Position numbers and translations under genes: made by a program | Assembly (NCBI GenBank): GCA_035293845.1 | Contig: DATGMB010000198.1 | Location: forward strand, 1 to 31,200 | DNA: 31,200 nucleotides | Direction: 5' to 3' | Source of the DNA: DATGMB01 sp035293845 | GTDB lineage: Bacteria > Acidobacteriota > Terriglobia > Bryobacterales > Bryobacteraceae | Part shown: positions 7,203 to 15,290 of the stretch, piece after piece | Position numbering within the stretch: the stretch's first letter is position 1 | Layout: the number at the start of each line of letters is the position of its first letter | Notes under the pieces: model-generated | The model's input: only the letters and a program-made list of their open reading frames with translations | Database searches by the model: none | Told to the model about the DNA's origin: nothing

Positions 7203-9680
7203 GTGAAGGACCCGCTCGTTGGGCCCGTGGCTGCCATCGCCGCCGGCATCCTGGCCGCCCGCTTCGCCGGGTTTGGCCGGACCGAACTCCTCGCCGCCGC
7301 CGCCGCTTTTCTCCTCCTCGCCGTTCTCGCGCACCGCGTGCGCTCGCGCCTGCTCACCGCGCTCTGCGCGGCCTTCGCGCTCTCGGCTGCCGGCGCGCTC
7401 ACGGCGGTCCTGCACGCGCCCGGCCCCGCGCCTTACATCGATGCCACGGCTCGCGAAACGGTGATTCTCGGGGGCTGCGTCGTCGAACCGCCGGCAATCT
7501 CGGGCGAGCGCGAGCGCTTCATCCTGGAGCTCGAACCGCATGCGCGCGCCCAGGTGGTGCTCTACACGGAGCCCGGCGAACCGCTGCCGGTCCTGCACTA
7601 CGGCCAGCAGGTCGAGCTCGACGCCAAGGTCCGGCCGCCGCGCAACTACGGCAATCCCGGCGCTTTCGATTACGCCACCTTTCTCGGCCGCCAGGACATC
7701 TACTGGACCGCCTCCGGCCCCGCCACCAGCCTGCGCGTCCTGCCCGGCGCGTGCGGATCGCGCTTCGAGAAAGCCATCATGGACGTTCGCCAGGCTGCCC
7801 TCGACCGCATCGAGCGCCTCTACCCCGCCGACCCCTACCGCAGCGGCATGATGCAAGCCATGCTCATCGGCCAGTCCTTCCAGTTGCAAAAGGTCTGGAC
7901 CGAAGACTACCGCCAGACCGGAACCTTCCACGCCATCGTCATCAGCGGCACTCACGTCGCGATCCTGGCCGCGTTCTTCCTCTTCTGCCTGCGCCTGTGT
8001 TTTCTGCCCGAAACGCTCGCCATGGCGCTCACCGCCTGCGCCGTGTGGCTTTACGCGCTCGTCTCCGGATGGCACGCCCCGGCGGTGCGATCGGCAGCCG
8101 GCCTGACGCTCTACCTCGCCGCGACGTGGTTTTACCGCCGCCGCCGCCCCCTGAACCTGTTGGCCGCCATCGCCATCGGCTTTCTGGTGCTCGACCCCGG
8201 CGAGCTCTTCGACGCCTCGTTCCAGCTCACGTTCCTTGCCGTCGCCTTCCTCGGCGCGTTCGCGACGCCTCTGATCCAGGCCACCTCCGGCCCGCTCGCG
8301 CACGGCCTCTCGGATCTCAGCGATACCGCCCGCGACCTCCACCTGCCGCCTCGCGTCGCGCAATTCCGCATCGAGCTGCGCCTGCTGGCGCAAGCACTCC
8401 ACGTCCCCCATTTTGCCGTCACCGTCCCGGCGCGTGTGCTGTTCTTCTTTTACGAAATCGTCGCCGTTTCCGCCGTGATCCAACTCGGCCTGGCGCTCCC
8501 CATGGTGGTCTATTTCCACCGCATCGGCATCTCCGGCCTTTCCGCCAACGCGCTGGTGATTCCGCTGCTGGGCCTCGTCGTGCCCGTGGGATTCGTCGCG
8601 CTCTTCACCGCCTGGCACTGGGCGGCGGCGCTCGCCGGCGTGCTGCTCTCCGTTTCGCACCGCGTGGTGAGCTGGCACGCCGCCATCGACCCCGATTGGC
8701 GCATCCCCACGCCGCCGCTCTGGCTCGCCATCGCGTTCTCGGCCGCGCTGATCACCGCCGCCCTCGCCCGCGGCCGCCGCTGGCGCATCGCTAGCGGCGC
8801 CGCCGTGGCCGCAGCACTCGTCCTGCTTCTCTGGCATCCCTTCCCGCCCGATTTCCACCCCGGCCAGCTCGAGCTGACCGCCATCGATGTCGGCCAGGGC
8901 GATAGCCTGCTCGTCGTCTTCCCGGACGGCAAGCGCCTCATCGTCGATGGCGGCGGCATCCCTGCGTTCGGCGGCCGCGCCCCTTCGCAGCTCGATACCG
9001 CCGAAGACGTCGTCGCCCCCTACCTCTGGGACCGCGGCTTCCGCACGGTCGACGCGATCGCGCTGACGCACGCCCATGACGACCACCTCGGCGGTCTCCC
9101 CGCCCTCACCGCCGATTTCCACCCCGCCGAGCTCTGGACCGGCGCCACCCCCGATAGCCCCGGCTGGCAGAAACTCCGCGCCGCCGCTGCCCGCGCCGGC
9201 ACACGCATCCGCCCGCTCACCGCCCCCGCGCATTGGGCCTTCGGCGGCGCCGAAATCGAGGTGCTCGCTCCTCTGCCCGGCTACGAGCCGGCCGCCGACC
9301 CCAAGAACAACGATTCGCTCGTGCTCCGCATCCGCAACACCCGCCACTCGTTCCTGCTCACTGGCGACGTCGAGCGCCCCATCGAGCTCTGGATGCTCGC
9401 CGAAAACGAACTGCGCCGCACGGACGTCCTCAAGGTCGCGCACCACGGCAGCCGGACCTCGACGACCGAGCTATTCCTCGATGCCGTCCAGCCGTCATTC
9501 GCCATCATCTCCGCCGGCTTCGAAAACAGCTACGGCCACCCCAACCGCGACGTGGTCCAGCGCCTGGAGCAGCACAACGCCGCCGTCCTTCGCACGGACC
9601 TAGATGGCATGGTCACCGTCCGCTCCGACGGGCGCCGGCTGCACGTCGAGACGCACAATGGATTCTTAAGCGAGAAGTAG
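7203..9680 (+). CDS. comEC: ComEC/Rec2 family DNA-uptake channel with C-terminal metallo-beta-lactamase-fold domain
   Basis: ComEC carries single-stranded DNA across the inner membrane during natural transformation. The 825-residue length is normal. N-terminal membrane segments are followed by a DUF4131/OB-like region (about 80-180). The competence-domain membrane core comes next (about 215-520; QTGTFHAIVISGTHVAIL is the family block). A C-terminal metallo-beta-lactamase-fold domain begins at about 555. That domain keeps DVGQGDSLLV, the metal-binding THAHDDHLGG and the late VAHHGSRTS block, so it may be an active nuclease domain. The start is GTG at 7203; no better start follows. It is divergent from the receptor gene and meets the B3 lactamase gene tail to tail after 14 bp. 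No other competence gene is in the window. Confidence 0.93.
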   Translation: MKDPLVGPVAAIAAGILAARFAGFGRTELLAAAAAFLLLAVLAHRVRSRLLTALCAAFALSAAGALTAVLHAPGPAPYIDATARETVILGGCVVEPPAISGERERFILELEPHARAQVVLYTEPGEPLPVLHYGQQVELDAKVRPPRNYGNPGAFDYATFLGRQDIYWTASGPATSLRVLPGACGSRFEKAIMDVRQAALDRIERLYPADPYRSGMMQAMLIGQSFQLQKVWTEDYRQTGTFHAIVISGTHVAILAAFFLFCLRLCFLPETLAMALTACAVWLYALVSGWHAPAVRSAAGLTLYLAATWFYRRRRPLNLLAAIAIGFLVLDPGELFDASFQLTFLAVAFLGAFATPLIQATSGPLAHGLSDLSDTARDLHLPPRVAQFRIELRLLAQALHVPHFAVTVPARVLFFFYEIVAVSAVIQLGLALPMVVYFHRIGISGLSANALVIPLLGLVVPVGFVALFTAWHWAAALAGVLLSVSHRVVSWHAAIDPDWRIPTPPLWLAIAFSAALITAALARGRRWRIASGAAVAAALVLLLWHPFPPDFHPGQLELTAIDVGQGDSLLVVFPDGKRLIVDGGGIPAFGGRAPSQLDTAEDVVAPYLWDRGFRTVDAIALTHAHDDHLGGLPALTADFHPAELWTGATPDSPGWQKLRAAAARAGTRIRPLTAPAHWAFGGAEIEVLAPLPGYEPAADPKNNDSLVLRIRNTRHSFLLTGDVERPIELWMLAENELRRTDVLKVAHHGSRTSTTELFLDAVQPSFAIISAGFENSYGHPNRDVVQRLEQHNAAVLRTDLDGMVTVRSDGRRLHVETHNGFLSEK

Positions 9681-9694
9681 GCGCCGGCCTCCTC

Positions 9695-10564
9695 CTACCG
9701 CCTGCCTTCCGCCGCCAGCCGCTTCCGCAACTGCTCCCGCGCGCTCGCAGCCAGCGCCTTGCACGCCCCGCCGTCGATCATTGCGTCCGGATTCGTTTTC
9801 CGCGCCTCCAGCCGCTCCCAAAGCCGCGACACCTCCGGGTGCGGCGTAATGAGAATGTCGCACGGCGTGTGCTCCAGAAACGCGAAGCTGCGCTCGAAAT
9901 CCTCACCATGCGGATCGTCCTTCCGGCCGCTGAAGCGGAAGCCGTCTGCCGAGACCGCCGTCAGGCTGTCCGCGTAAACCAGGTCGAGACACCGGCCGTT
10001 CTCGCAGTCCTGCCACGTCCAGCTCGTGCCGCCCGGCGTGTGGCCCGGCGTCCAATGCGCCGTGACCGTCACGCCGCCGGCGGTCAGGCTCTCGCCGTCC
10101 CGGATCGTCTCCAGGCGCGCCACGGGCGGAGTCGCCCGGATGGTGCCGAACTGCGGATCGTCGCGGGCCACGGCGCCCTTCCGCAGGACATCCGCCGCCC
10201 ACGGCATCGCGGCCACGCGCGCGCCGCTCAGCCGCTGCAACTCCGCGATGCCGCCCGCATGGTCGTGATGCGCGTGCGAGTTGACGATCAGCTTCACGTC
10301 CTCCACGCGGAAGCCCAGCGCGCGGATGTTGGCCGCGATCAGCGGCGCCGATTCCGCTAGAGCGCCATCGATCAGCACGTGCCCCTCGGGCGACGCGATC
10401 AGCACCGATGCCAGCCCGTGCGGGCCGACGTAGTACGTATTCCCGTAAATCCGGAACGGCTGCTGCGGCGTGTTCCACACGGCGCAATTGGCGCAGGAAG
10501 GCGGTTTCGTCTGCGCGGCAGCCATGGCCGCCAGGAGCGCCATCGCCAGCACTCGAAAAGGCAT
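9695..10564 (-). CDS. Subclass B3-like metallo-beta-lactamase
   Basis: The 289-residue product has a short signal-like N terminus (residues 1-18, ending AAAQ) and the metallo-beta-lactamase fold. It carries the full B3 zinc ligand set: H97, H99 and H175 for one zinc and D101, H102 and H242 for the other, within NSHAHHDHAGG, WTPGHTPGGT and ITPHPE. Known B3 enzymes hydrolyse penicillins, cephalosporins and carbapenems in the periplasm, and environmental B3-like genes are common in soil Acidobacteriota. Activity here is inference. An open frame continues upstream to 10825 but runs through the divergent gene; ATG at 10564 fits the signal peptide and the promoter. No LysR-type regulator is adjacent. 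A quorum-quenching or other hydrolase role cannot be excluded. Confidence 0.85.
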   Translation of the reverse strand: MPFRVLAMALLAAMAAAQTKPPSCANCAVWNTPQQPFRIYGNTYYVGPHGLASVLIASPEGHVLIDGALAESAPLIAANIRALGFRVEDVKLIVNSHAHHDHAGGIAELQRLSGARVAAMPWAADVLRKGAVARDDPQFGTIRATPPVARLETIRDGESLTAGGVTVTAHWTPGHTPGGTSWTWQDCENGRCLDLVYADSLTAVSADGFRFSGRKDDPHGEDFERSFAFLEHTPCDILITPHPEVSRLWERLEARKTNPDAMIDGGACKALAASAREQLRKRLAAEGRR

Positions 10565-10591
10565 GCGACTATAGTACGGCAAAGGAGCAGT
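10565..10591. promoter_or_regulatory. 27-bp bidirectional promoter with a symmetric -10 element
   Basis: ACTATAGT (10568-10575) is an 8-bp palindrome. It reads TATAGT on the plus strand (10570-10575) and TATAGT on the minus strand (10573-10568). The plus gene has an AAGGAG Shine-Dalgarno at 10582-10587. On the minus strand only 3 bp separate the -10 box from the lactamase ATG, so that transcript would be leaderless. No strong -35 is seen in either direction. Confidence 0.5.
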
Positions 10592-11029
10592 ATGAAAGCC
10601 GCCCTGTTTGCCTTGCTCGCCCTCGCCCCGGCGCTCTTCGCCCAGGGCTCGCCCTCGCGGGCCGCCGCCGATCAGCCCTATGCCGTCGAGTATTACTACA
10701 AGGCGCAATGGGGCCGCCAGCAGGAATTTCTGCGCCTCTTCCTCAAGAACCATTACCCGCTGCTCAAGAAGCAGCAGGAATCCGGCCGCATCCTCTCCAT
10801 CAAAATCGAGCAGCCGGCCTACCACGGCACGGAGGACGGCCGCTGGGACTATCGCGTCACCATCCGGTTCAAGAACTCCACGCTGGCCACCACCGCCAAC
10901 CCCGATGAAGAGCGCCTCATCCGCGAGCTATGGCCGGACCAGGCCGCCTACCAGCGTGAAGAGCAGCGCCGCTTCGAGATTCTGCTGGCCCACTGGGACC
11001 TGCCGGTCACCGACATCACGCCGCGGTAA
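10592..11029 (+). CDS. Small secreted protein of unknown function
   Basis: The 145-residue product starts with a clear signal peptide (MKAALFALLALAPALFAQ, 1-18). The mature part is mixed alpha/beta, begins with an aromatic strand (YAVEYYYKAQWGRQQEFLRL) and is rich in Lys/Arg/Glu. The pattern of one strand, an amphipathic helix, then two strands could suit a small ferredoxin-like or dimeric alpha-beta barrel, but I do not recognise the family and claim no function. ATG at 10592 is supported by AAGGAG with a short 4-nt spacer. It is divergent from the B3 lactamase and shares its promoter region, which hints at joint expression. Confidence 0.8.
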   Translation: MKAALFALLALAPALFAQGSPSRAAADQPYAVEYYYKAQWGRQQEFLRLFLKNHYPLLKKQQESGRILSIKIEQPAYHGTEDGRWDYRVTIRFKNSTLATTANPDEERLIRELWPDQAAYQREEQRRFEILLAHWDLPVTDITPR

Positions 11030-11036
11030 CGGCGCG

Positions 11037-11753
11037 CTACTTCCGCAGCCACAAATAACAGTGATTCCCGATCCGCCCGGCGCGCGGCGAACCCACCAGT
11101 AGCAGGTCGAGATACCGCAGCGGCCACACCACCCACCCCACCACACCGTGCACGGCGGCGCGCCACCAGCGCCACGGCAGCAGCAGCTTGGCGTATTCGA
11201 TTGCGAACACCAGCAGGGTCGCGGTCGGCCCGGTGCGCCAGCCCTCCGCCGCCACTTCCATCCCGGCCGCCAGCTCGCGGAGGCCGTCCGGCGTGAACCG
11301 CCGGTAGTCCTTCGGATATTCGTGGAATGGATGGCAGAATGGCGTCACCAGGTGCAGGTAACCGCCCGCCGCGAGCACGCGCCGCATCTCCGCCATCACG
11401 GTTTCCGGCTGCCGCACGTGCTCGAGCACCGCGTCGCACTCGATCCGCTGGAACACGCCGTCTCGGAACGGCAGCCGGTGCGCATCCGCCACCACGTCCA
11501 CGCCGGCAACCGCCGCCAGATCCAGATTGATATACCCCGCGATCGAGCGCCCCGCGCCGCCGATGTACAGGTTGTGCCGGCCCAGCGGGAAATCCTTCGG
11601 CTCGCGCGGGTTCATGATGAATGGCGCCGGCGGTTCGATCATCCGCCGCAGCCGTGACCGGCCCTCCCGCCTTCGGTATAGGTCCTCCAGCCGCCGGACC
11701 TTGCCCGCAAGTCCTGGGCCCGCCCCGGCCGGCGCTGCGCCGCGTGCGCTCAT
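11037..11753 (-). CDS. Class I SAM-dependent methyltransferase
   Basis: The 238-residue protein has the class I SAM-methyltransferase pattern. YINLDLAAVAGVDVVADAHR resembles motifs I/II. LPFRDGVFQRIECDAVLEHV contains the usual post-II/IV segment. MRRVLAAGGYLHLVTPF fits motif V. The sequence HEYPKDYRRFTPDGLREL is typical of Methyltransf_11-type enzymes. A C-terminal hydrophobic, Trp-rich stretch (residues about 190-225) may touch the membrane. The acceptor substrate is unknown. The ATG at 11753-11751 overlaps the stop of the upstream gene as ATGA, indicating translational coupling. An in-frame extension upstream to 11891 runs inside that gene and is not used. It ends 7 bp from the convergent small-secreted-protein gene. 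Confidence 0.85.
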   Translation of the reverse strand: MSARGAAPAGAGPGLAGKVRRLEDLYRRREGRSRLRRMIEPPAPFIMNPREPKDFPLGRHNLYIGGAGRSIAGYINLDLAAVAGVDVVADAHRLPFRDGVFQRIECDAVLEHVRQPETVMAEMRRVLAAGGYLHLVTPFCHPFHEYPKDYRRFTPDGLRELAAGMEVAAEGWRTGPTATLLVFAIEYAKLLLPWRWWRAAVHGVVGWVVWPLRYLDLLLVGSPRAGRIGNHCYLWLRK

Positions 11754-12547
11754 TTGGGCTTGGGCAGCATCTTGACATTGGGAGGCAGCGCGAACAGGCT
11801 GTCCTTGAGGTCCTGATTGATCGCGACCGAATCCGAGTACATTTCGAAGATCTTCTCGCCGTTGCGGTCGCGCCGCACGTCGAACGGCCACTGCACGCCG
11901 CCGCCAACGTCCCGGTACTTGGCAAACAGCGTCACCTCGGTATCGAAATCGTTGTACTCCGTGTTGCGGCGTTTGTACACCTGCCGCACCGGCAGCTTGC
12001 TCTCGGCATCGAAGTAGACCGTCACCATCAGGTTCTGCGCGTCCGTGATCTCCACCACCTCCACCGGACGGTTCTCCCAGAAATCGCGGCCCTGCGAATA
12101 GAAGGACATTCCCGGCTCGTCCAGCCGCGCCCGCAGAATGTAGAGGATATTGCGTAGAGTGCTGTCCTTGAACCGCGCCAGCCGCTCATCGGCCAGCGGC
12201 GTGGCGCCGCGGAAGGTCGTCTCCCACGCGCCGTCGTTGCGGTACAGGAACACGTCCTCTTCCTGCTTGCCGTACGTCTCCCGCTCATCTTCAAGCAACT
12301 GCTCCGGCGCGGGCTTTGGCGGCGCCGGCAGGTACCGGGTGTAGATATGGGCCACGGAAAGCCCGGAAACCTGGCCGCGGTAAAACGAATACGCACGCCC
12401 TGTCTCCACACGGTTCTGCATGTGAAGATAGGCGTCGCCGCCCAGCGCCTTCAGCGCTTCGTAGACTACCCGCTTACCCCGCTCCTGCGCCGTCTCGGCG
12501 GGCATCGCCGCCGCGCAGGCGAGCAGGAGGAAAATCCACCGCTTCAT
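11750..12547 (-). CDS. Periplasmic LolA/LolB-fold-like protein
   Basis: The 265-residue product has an N-terminal signal peptide (MKRWIFLLLACAAAMPAETA). The rest is a beta-rich sequence with alternating polar and aromatic residues (AHIYTRYLP, VFLYRNDGAWETTFRG, PVEVVEITDAQNLMVTVYFD, LPVRQVYKRRN), as in outer-membrane-lipoprotein carrier-like (LolA/LppX-fold) proteins. Such proteins bind lipids or lipoproteins in the periplasm. Acidobacteriota have many copies with no assigned ligand. It is too divergent to call LolA itself. It is the first gene of a two-gene unit and its stop overlaps the methyltransferase start by 4 nt. Confidence 0.72.
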   Translation of the reverse strand: MKRWIFLLLACAAAMPAETAQERGKRVVYEALKALGGDAYLHMQNRVETGRAYSFYRGQVSGLSVAHIYTRYLPAPPKPAPEQLLEDERETYGKQEEDVFLYRNDGAWETTFRGATPLADERLARFKDSTLRNILYILRARLDEPGMSFYSQGRDFWENRPVEVVEITDAQNLMVTVYFDAESKLPVRQVYKRRNTEYNDFDTEVTLFAKYRDVGGGVQWPFDVRRDRNGEKIFEMYSDSVAINQDLKDSLFALPPNVKMLPKPK

Positions 12548-12757
12548 GGAATGATGAATCGAAAACCTCGCTCTTCCATCCTGAGTTTACCTTGAGTTCC
12601 CCAACCGCCAAGTGAGGGATGTGGCGTCCGTCGCCGCGTCCGGCATGCCCCTGCCGCCCTGCCTGTGCTGCTAGTACCGGCACATCGCCCCGGCCATTTT
12701 TACAGAGCCTAAGCTACTGATCTCACGAGAATACCAGCGCTTCTGAGCTGGGCCCTT
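12548..12757. promoter_or_regulatory. Divergent intergenic region between the LolA-like and PilZ genes
   Basis: This 210-bp stretch should hold promoters for genes leaving in both directions. I see no strong paired -35/-10 boxes. Toward the minus-strand gene there is an imperfect direct repeat (AACTCAAGG, then AACTCAGG) near 12599-12580. Nothing else in it is convincing. Confidence 0.3.
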
Positions 12758-13303
12758 ATGTACTATGGAACCGGTACTGTGCGGGTACCGCTGTTACTGC
12801 CACTCGCTCCCGCGGATGTACATACTGAGACAGCATTCGTCACAATGGAAACTCTGGTTCACATGGCGCCACTCAGCGAAAAGCGAACAATGGAACACAT
12901 CTCGGGGGATCGCCGCGAAAACCGCCGGTATGAGCTCGTTCTGGAACTAAAGTGGAAGCTCGTACGGAGGAGGAAAGTACTGGAATCCGGGAGCGGCCGC
13001 ACGCTGGATCTTTCGAGCGGCGGCGTCCTGTTCGAAGCCGGCCGCCCGCTGCCGGTCGGCCTCCAGGTCGAAATGTCCATTGCCTGGCCCGCCTTGCTGC
13101 ATAATGTCGCGCCCATGCAGCTCGTTGTTTCCGGCAGGGTCGTGCGAACCGATGGCGCCCGCGCCGCCATCCAGATGGTGCAGCACGAGTTCCGCACCGC
13201 CGGCGCCTCCGTCTCCGAGATCCGCCCGGGGGGCTCCCCAGGCGGCCAGGCCCGCCACGCGCCATCGCCATTCGCCGGAAGCTCGAAGTTCGGCGCGATG
13301 TAG
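12758..13303 (+). CDS. PilZ-domain protein (cyclic-di-GMP binding type)
   Basis: PilZ domains bind cyclic di-GMP through an RxxxR motif and a D/NxSxxG motif. Here GDRRENRRYEL contains the arginine motif and DLSSGGVLFE the second motif about 33 residues later; LPVGLQVEMSIAWP and VVSGRVVRT complete the beta-barrel. The longest frame gives 181 residues. The start is uncertain: ATG at 12758, 12845 or 12890 are all in frame. The 12890 start (137 residues) begins just before the PilZ domain and avoids the inverted repeat at 12772-12790, so a downstream start is likely. The C-terminal 35 residues are Gly/Ser/Pro-rich and probably disordered. No other signalling domain is fused, so it likely acts as a receptor or adaptor. 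Confidence 0.83.
   Translation: MYYGTGTVRVPLLLPLAPADVHTETAFVTMETLVHMAPLSEKRTMEHISGDRRENRRYELVLELKWKLVRRRKVLESGSGRTLDLSSGGVLFEAGRPLPVGLQVEMSIAWPALLHNVAPMQLVVSGRVVRTDGARAAIQMVQHEFRTAGASVSEIRPGGSPGGQARHAPSPFAGSSKFGAM
12772..12790 (+). promoter_or_regulatory. Inverted repeat upstream of the PilZ domain
   Basis: CGGTAC (12772-12777) and GTACCG (12785-12790) are perfect inverted half-sites separated by 7 bp. A possible -10 box TACTAT (12761-12766) would place transcription start at the repeat's left edge, the position of a repressor operator. This is only meaningful if the true PilZ start is 12845 or 12890. Confidence 0.3.
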
Positions 13304-13382
13304 ACAGGCCAGACTACGGGGCTACGCTCCTTGTCCTCCTCCTACGGTCGGGAACCGCACCGGCCTGTTTCGCGTCGCATAG

Positions 13383-13388
13383 TACAAT
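13383..13388 (+). promoter_or_regulatory. -10 element of the S55 peptidase gene
   Basis: TACAAT, identical to the comEC and cytochrome c -10 boxes in this window, lies 19 bp before the ATG at 13408. The short leader contains a GGAG Shine-Dalgarno (13399-13402). No good -35 box is visible. Confidence 0.4.
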
Positions 13389-13407
13389 AGCAACAACTGG
13401 AGTTCGA

Positions 13408-15282
13408 ATGCTCTTAAGAAATGCCGCGGTCCTCTTCGGACTCGCGGTCGCGTCGGTGCCGGTGTACGCGGCAGGCGACGCGGCCCTTCCTCGTCCCAAA
13501 GCCGGAAAAGTCGAAATCATGCGCCTGAGCGAGGTGAAGCCGGGCATGAAGGGAACAGCCTGGACGGTTCTGCAAGGCACCGAGCCGGAACCCATCCCAA
13601 TCGAAGTAATGGGACGGCTCAAGAACGTCTGGGGTCCCAATCAGGACATCATCGTCGCCAAAATGCTCGGCAAGGCCATCCGCACCAACGTGGCCGGCGG
13701 CATGAGCGGCAGCCCGGTCTACATCAACGGCAAACTCGTCGGCGCGGTGGCGCTGCGCATGAGCACGTTTTCGCCGGACGCGATCTGCGGCATCACCCCC
13801 ATCGAGCTGATGCTCGAGATCAACGAATTCGATAAGTCGCGCCCCGAAGCCGCACGCACGCCGGATAAGCTGGCCGCGCACGCCAGGGAAGCCGCCGTCG
13901 AAGTCCCGAGCGAGATGCTGGCCGAGGCCGTCTCCGCCGGCGCCGCCAAAGGCCTGCCGCCCGTGCAGCAGATGGTGCCGATCGAGTCTCCGCTGGTCTT
14001 CTCCGGTTTCAAGGACGATACGCTCCAGCAGTTCGGCCCGATGTTCCAGCAGCTCGGCATCGCCGTGGCGCAGGGCGGAGCTTCGGGCAGCACCATCCAT
14101 ACGAATAAGCCCGCGCCCGGCTGGCAGAATTCGCTCAACCCCGGCGACACCGTCGCCGGCGTGCTGGTGGATGGCGACATGTCCGTCACCGGCGTCGGCA
14201 CCGTGACTTATAACGACGGCAAGCGCGTGCTCGCCTTCGGCCACCCGTTCTTCAACCTCGGTCCGGTCGACATGCCGATGAGCAAGGGCGAAGTCGTGAT
14301 GACGCTTTCCTCCGCCTTCCAGCCCAACAAAATGGCGAACGCTACCGACGTCGTTGGCGCGCTCCACCAGGACCGCCACAGCGGCATCATGGGCGTGCTC
14401 GGCGCCGAATCCCCCATGGTGCCCGTCACGATGCGCGTGCGCTCGCTCGGCCCCGGCGAGAAGGTGAAGCAGGAGAAGGATTTCCATTTCAATGTGTTCG
14501 TGCACCAGAAATGGACTCCGTACCTGATGATGCTGACCCTTTATAACTCGCTCTCCGAGCTGAACGAGTTCTCCGATGAAGCCACCTACCGGCTCAACGG
14601 CCAGGTACGGCTCGATGGCCAGCCCAATATCTCGCTTTCCACGATGCAGACTTCCGGCGAGGCGCCCGTGCCCGCGCCCATGATGCTGGCCGGCTGGTGG
14701 GGCGATAAGTTCAACCGCCTGTATCTCAACAACGTGAACACGCCGAACCTGGAGAGCGTCAACGTCACTGTCGACGTGCTGCCCGAACGCCGCGTCGCCA
14801 CCATCGAAAACGCCTGGGTGCCCGATGCCGAAGTGCGGCCCGGCGACGACGTCCCCGTGACCGTCCTGCTCCATCCCTACCGCGGCGAACCCATTCAGCG
14901 GCAGTTCACCGTCAAGATTCCCGCCGGCCTCGGCAAAGGCGACCACCGCATCGTGCTCAGCGACGCTGAGACGGTCAACCGCATGCAGAACATGGCCGGC
15001 CTGATGAACCGGTTCCTGGATCTGCCCGAGACCGTCAGCCTGCTCAATCAGGAGCGCACCAACAACAAGCTTTACGTCTCGCTCGTGGAATCGAGCCCCA
15101 CGGCGTATTACGACGACAAGACGCTGCCTGCCCTGCCATCCTCCGTGCTAAACGTGATGCAGGCCGGCCGCGCCCCAACGCGCTCGATGTTCACATCGCC
15201 CGAAACGGCCTCCGAACAGATGGCCCTGCCGTTCGACTACGTGGTGACCGGCAGCTACTCCCTGCATATCCACGTAAAGTAG
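13408..15282 (+). CDS. Secreted SpoIVB-type (MEROPS S55) serine peptidase homologue
   Basis: The 624-residue protein has a signal peptide (residues 1-22, ending VYAAG). Residues about 36-140 contain the serine block NVAGGMSGSPVYINGKLVGA, with Ser100 matching the GxSGxP nucleophile of chymotrypsin-fold peptidases. A second block, TVTYNDGKRVLAFGHPFFNL, holds the probable catalytic His279. In Bacillus subtilis SpoIVB the His block precedes the Ser block, so the order is reversed here. The remaining 300 residues are beta-rich and unassigned. SpoIVB cleaves a sporulation checkpoint protein; this organism is not expected to sporulate, so the substrate is unknown and probably periplasmic or extracellular. 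A beta-propeller protein follows after 92 bp. Confidence 0.82.
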   Translation: MLLRNAAVLFGLAVASVPVYAAGDAALPRPKAGKVEIMRLSEVKPGMKGTAWTVLQGTEPEPIPIEVMGRLKNVWGPNQDIIVAKMLGKAIRTNVAGGMSGSPVYINGKLVGAVALRMSTFSPDAICGITPIELMLEINEFDKSRPEAARTPDKLAAHAREAAVEVPSEMLAEAVSAGAAKGLPPVQQMVPIESPLVFSGFKDDTLQQFGPMFQQLGIAVAQGGASGSTIHTNKPAPGWQNSLNPGDTVAGVLVDGDMSVTGVGTVTYNDGKRVLAFGHPFFNLGPVDMPMSKGEVVMTLSSAFQPNKMANATDVVGALHQDRHSGIMGVLGAESPMVPVTMRVRSLGPGEKVKQEKDFHFNVFVHQKWTPYLMMLTLYNSLSELNEFSDEATYRLNGQVRLDGQPNISLSTMQTSGEAPVPAPMMLAGWWGDKFNRLYLNNVNTPNLESVNVTVDVLPERRVATIENAWVPDAEVRPGDDVPVTVLLHPYRGEPIQRQFTVKIPAGLGKGDHRIVLSDAETVNRMQNMAGLMNRFLDLPETVSLLNQERTNNKLYVSLVESSPTAYYDDKTLPALPSSVLNVMQAGRAPTRSMFTSPETASEQMALPFDYVVTGSYSLHIHVK

Positions 15283-15290
15283 AAAGACCC

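Noticed and set aside
7143..9446. 767-residue open frame on the minus strand
   Set aside because: It is antisense to comEC, whose product has clear family motifs. The translation is Gly/Glu/Arg-rich with no domain, typical of shadow frames in GC-rich DNA.
9600..9700. Functional link between comEC and the B3 lactamase because both have metallo-beta-lactamase folds
   Set aside because: The genes are convergent, belong to different branches of the fold and have separate promoters. Their adjacency is probably chance.
10565..10825. 87-codon upstream extension of the B3 lactamase frame
   Set aside because: It overlaps the divergent secreted-protein gene and would place the signal peptide in the middle of the protein.
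13414..14946. 510-residue open frame on the minus strand
   Set aside because: Antisense shadow of the S55 peptidase gene; very rich in His, Gly and Asp and lacking any recognisable motif.
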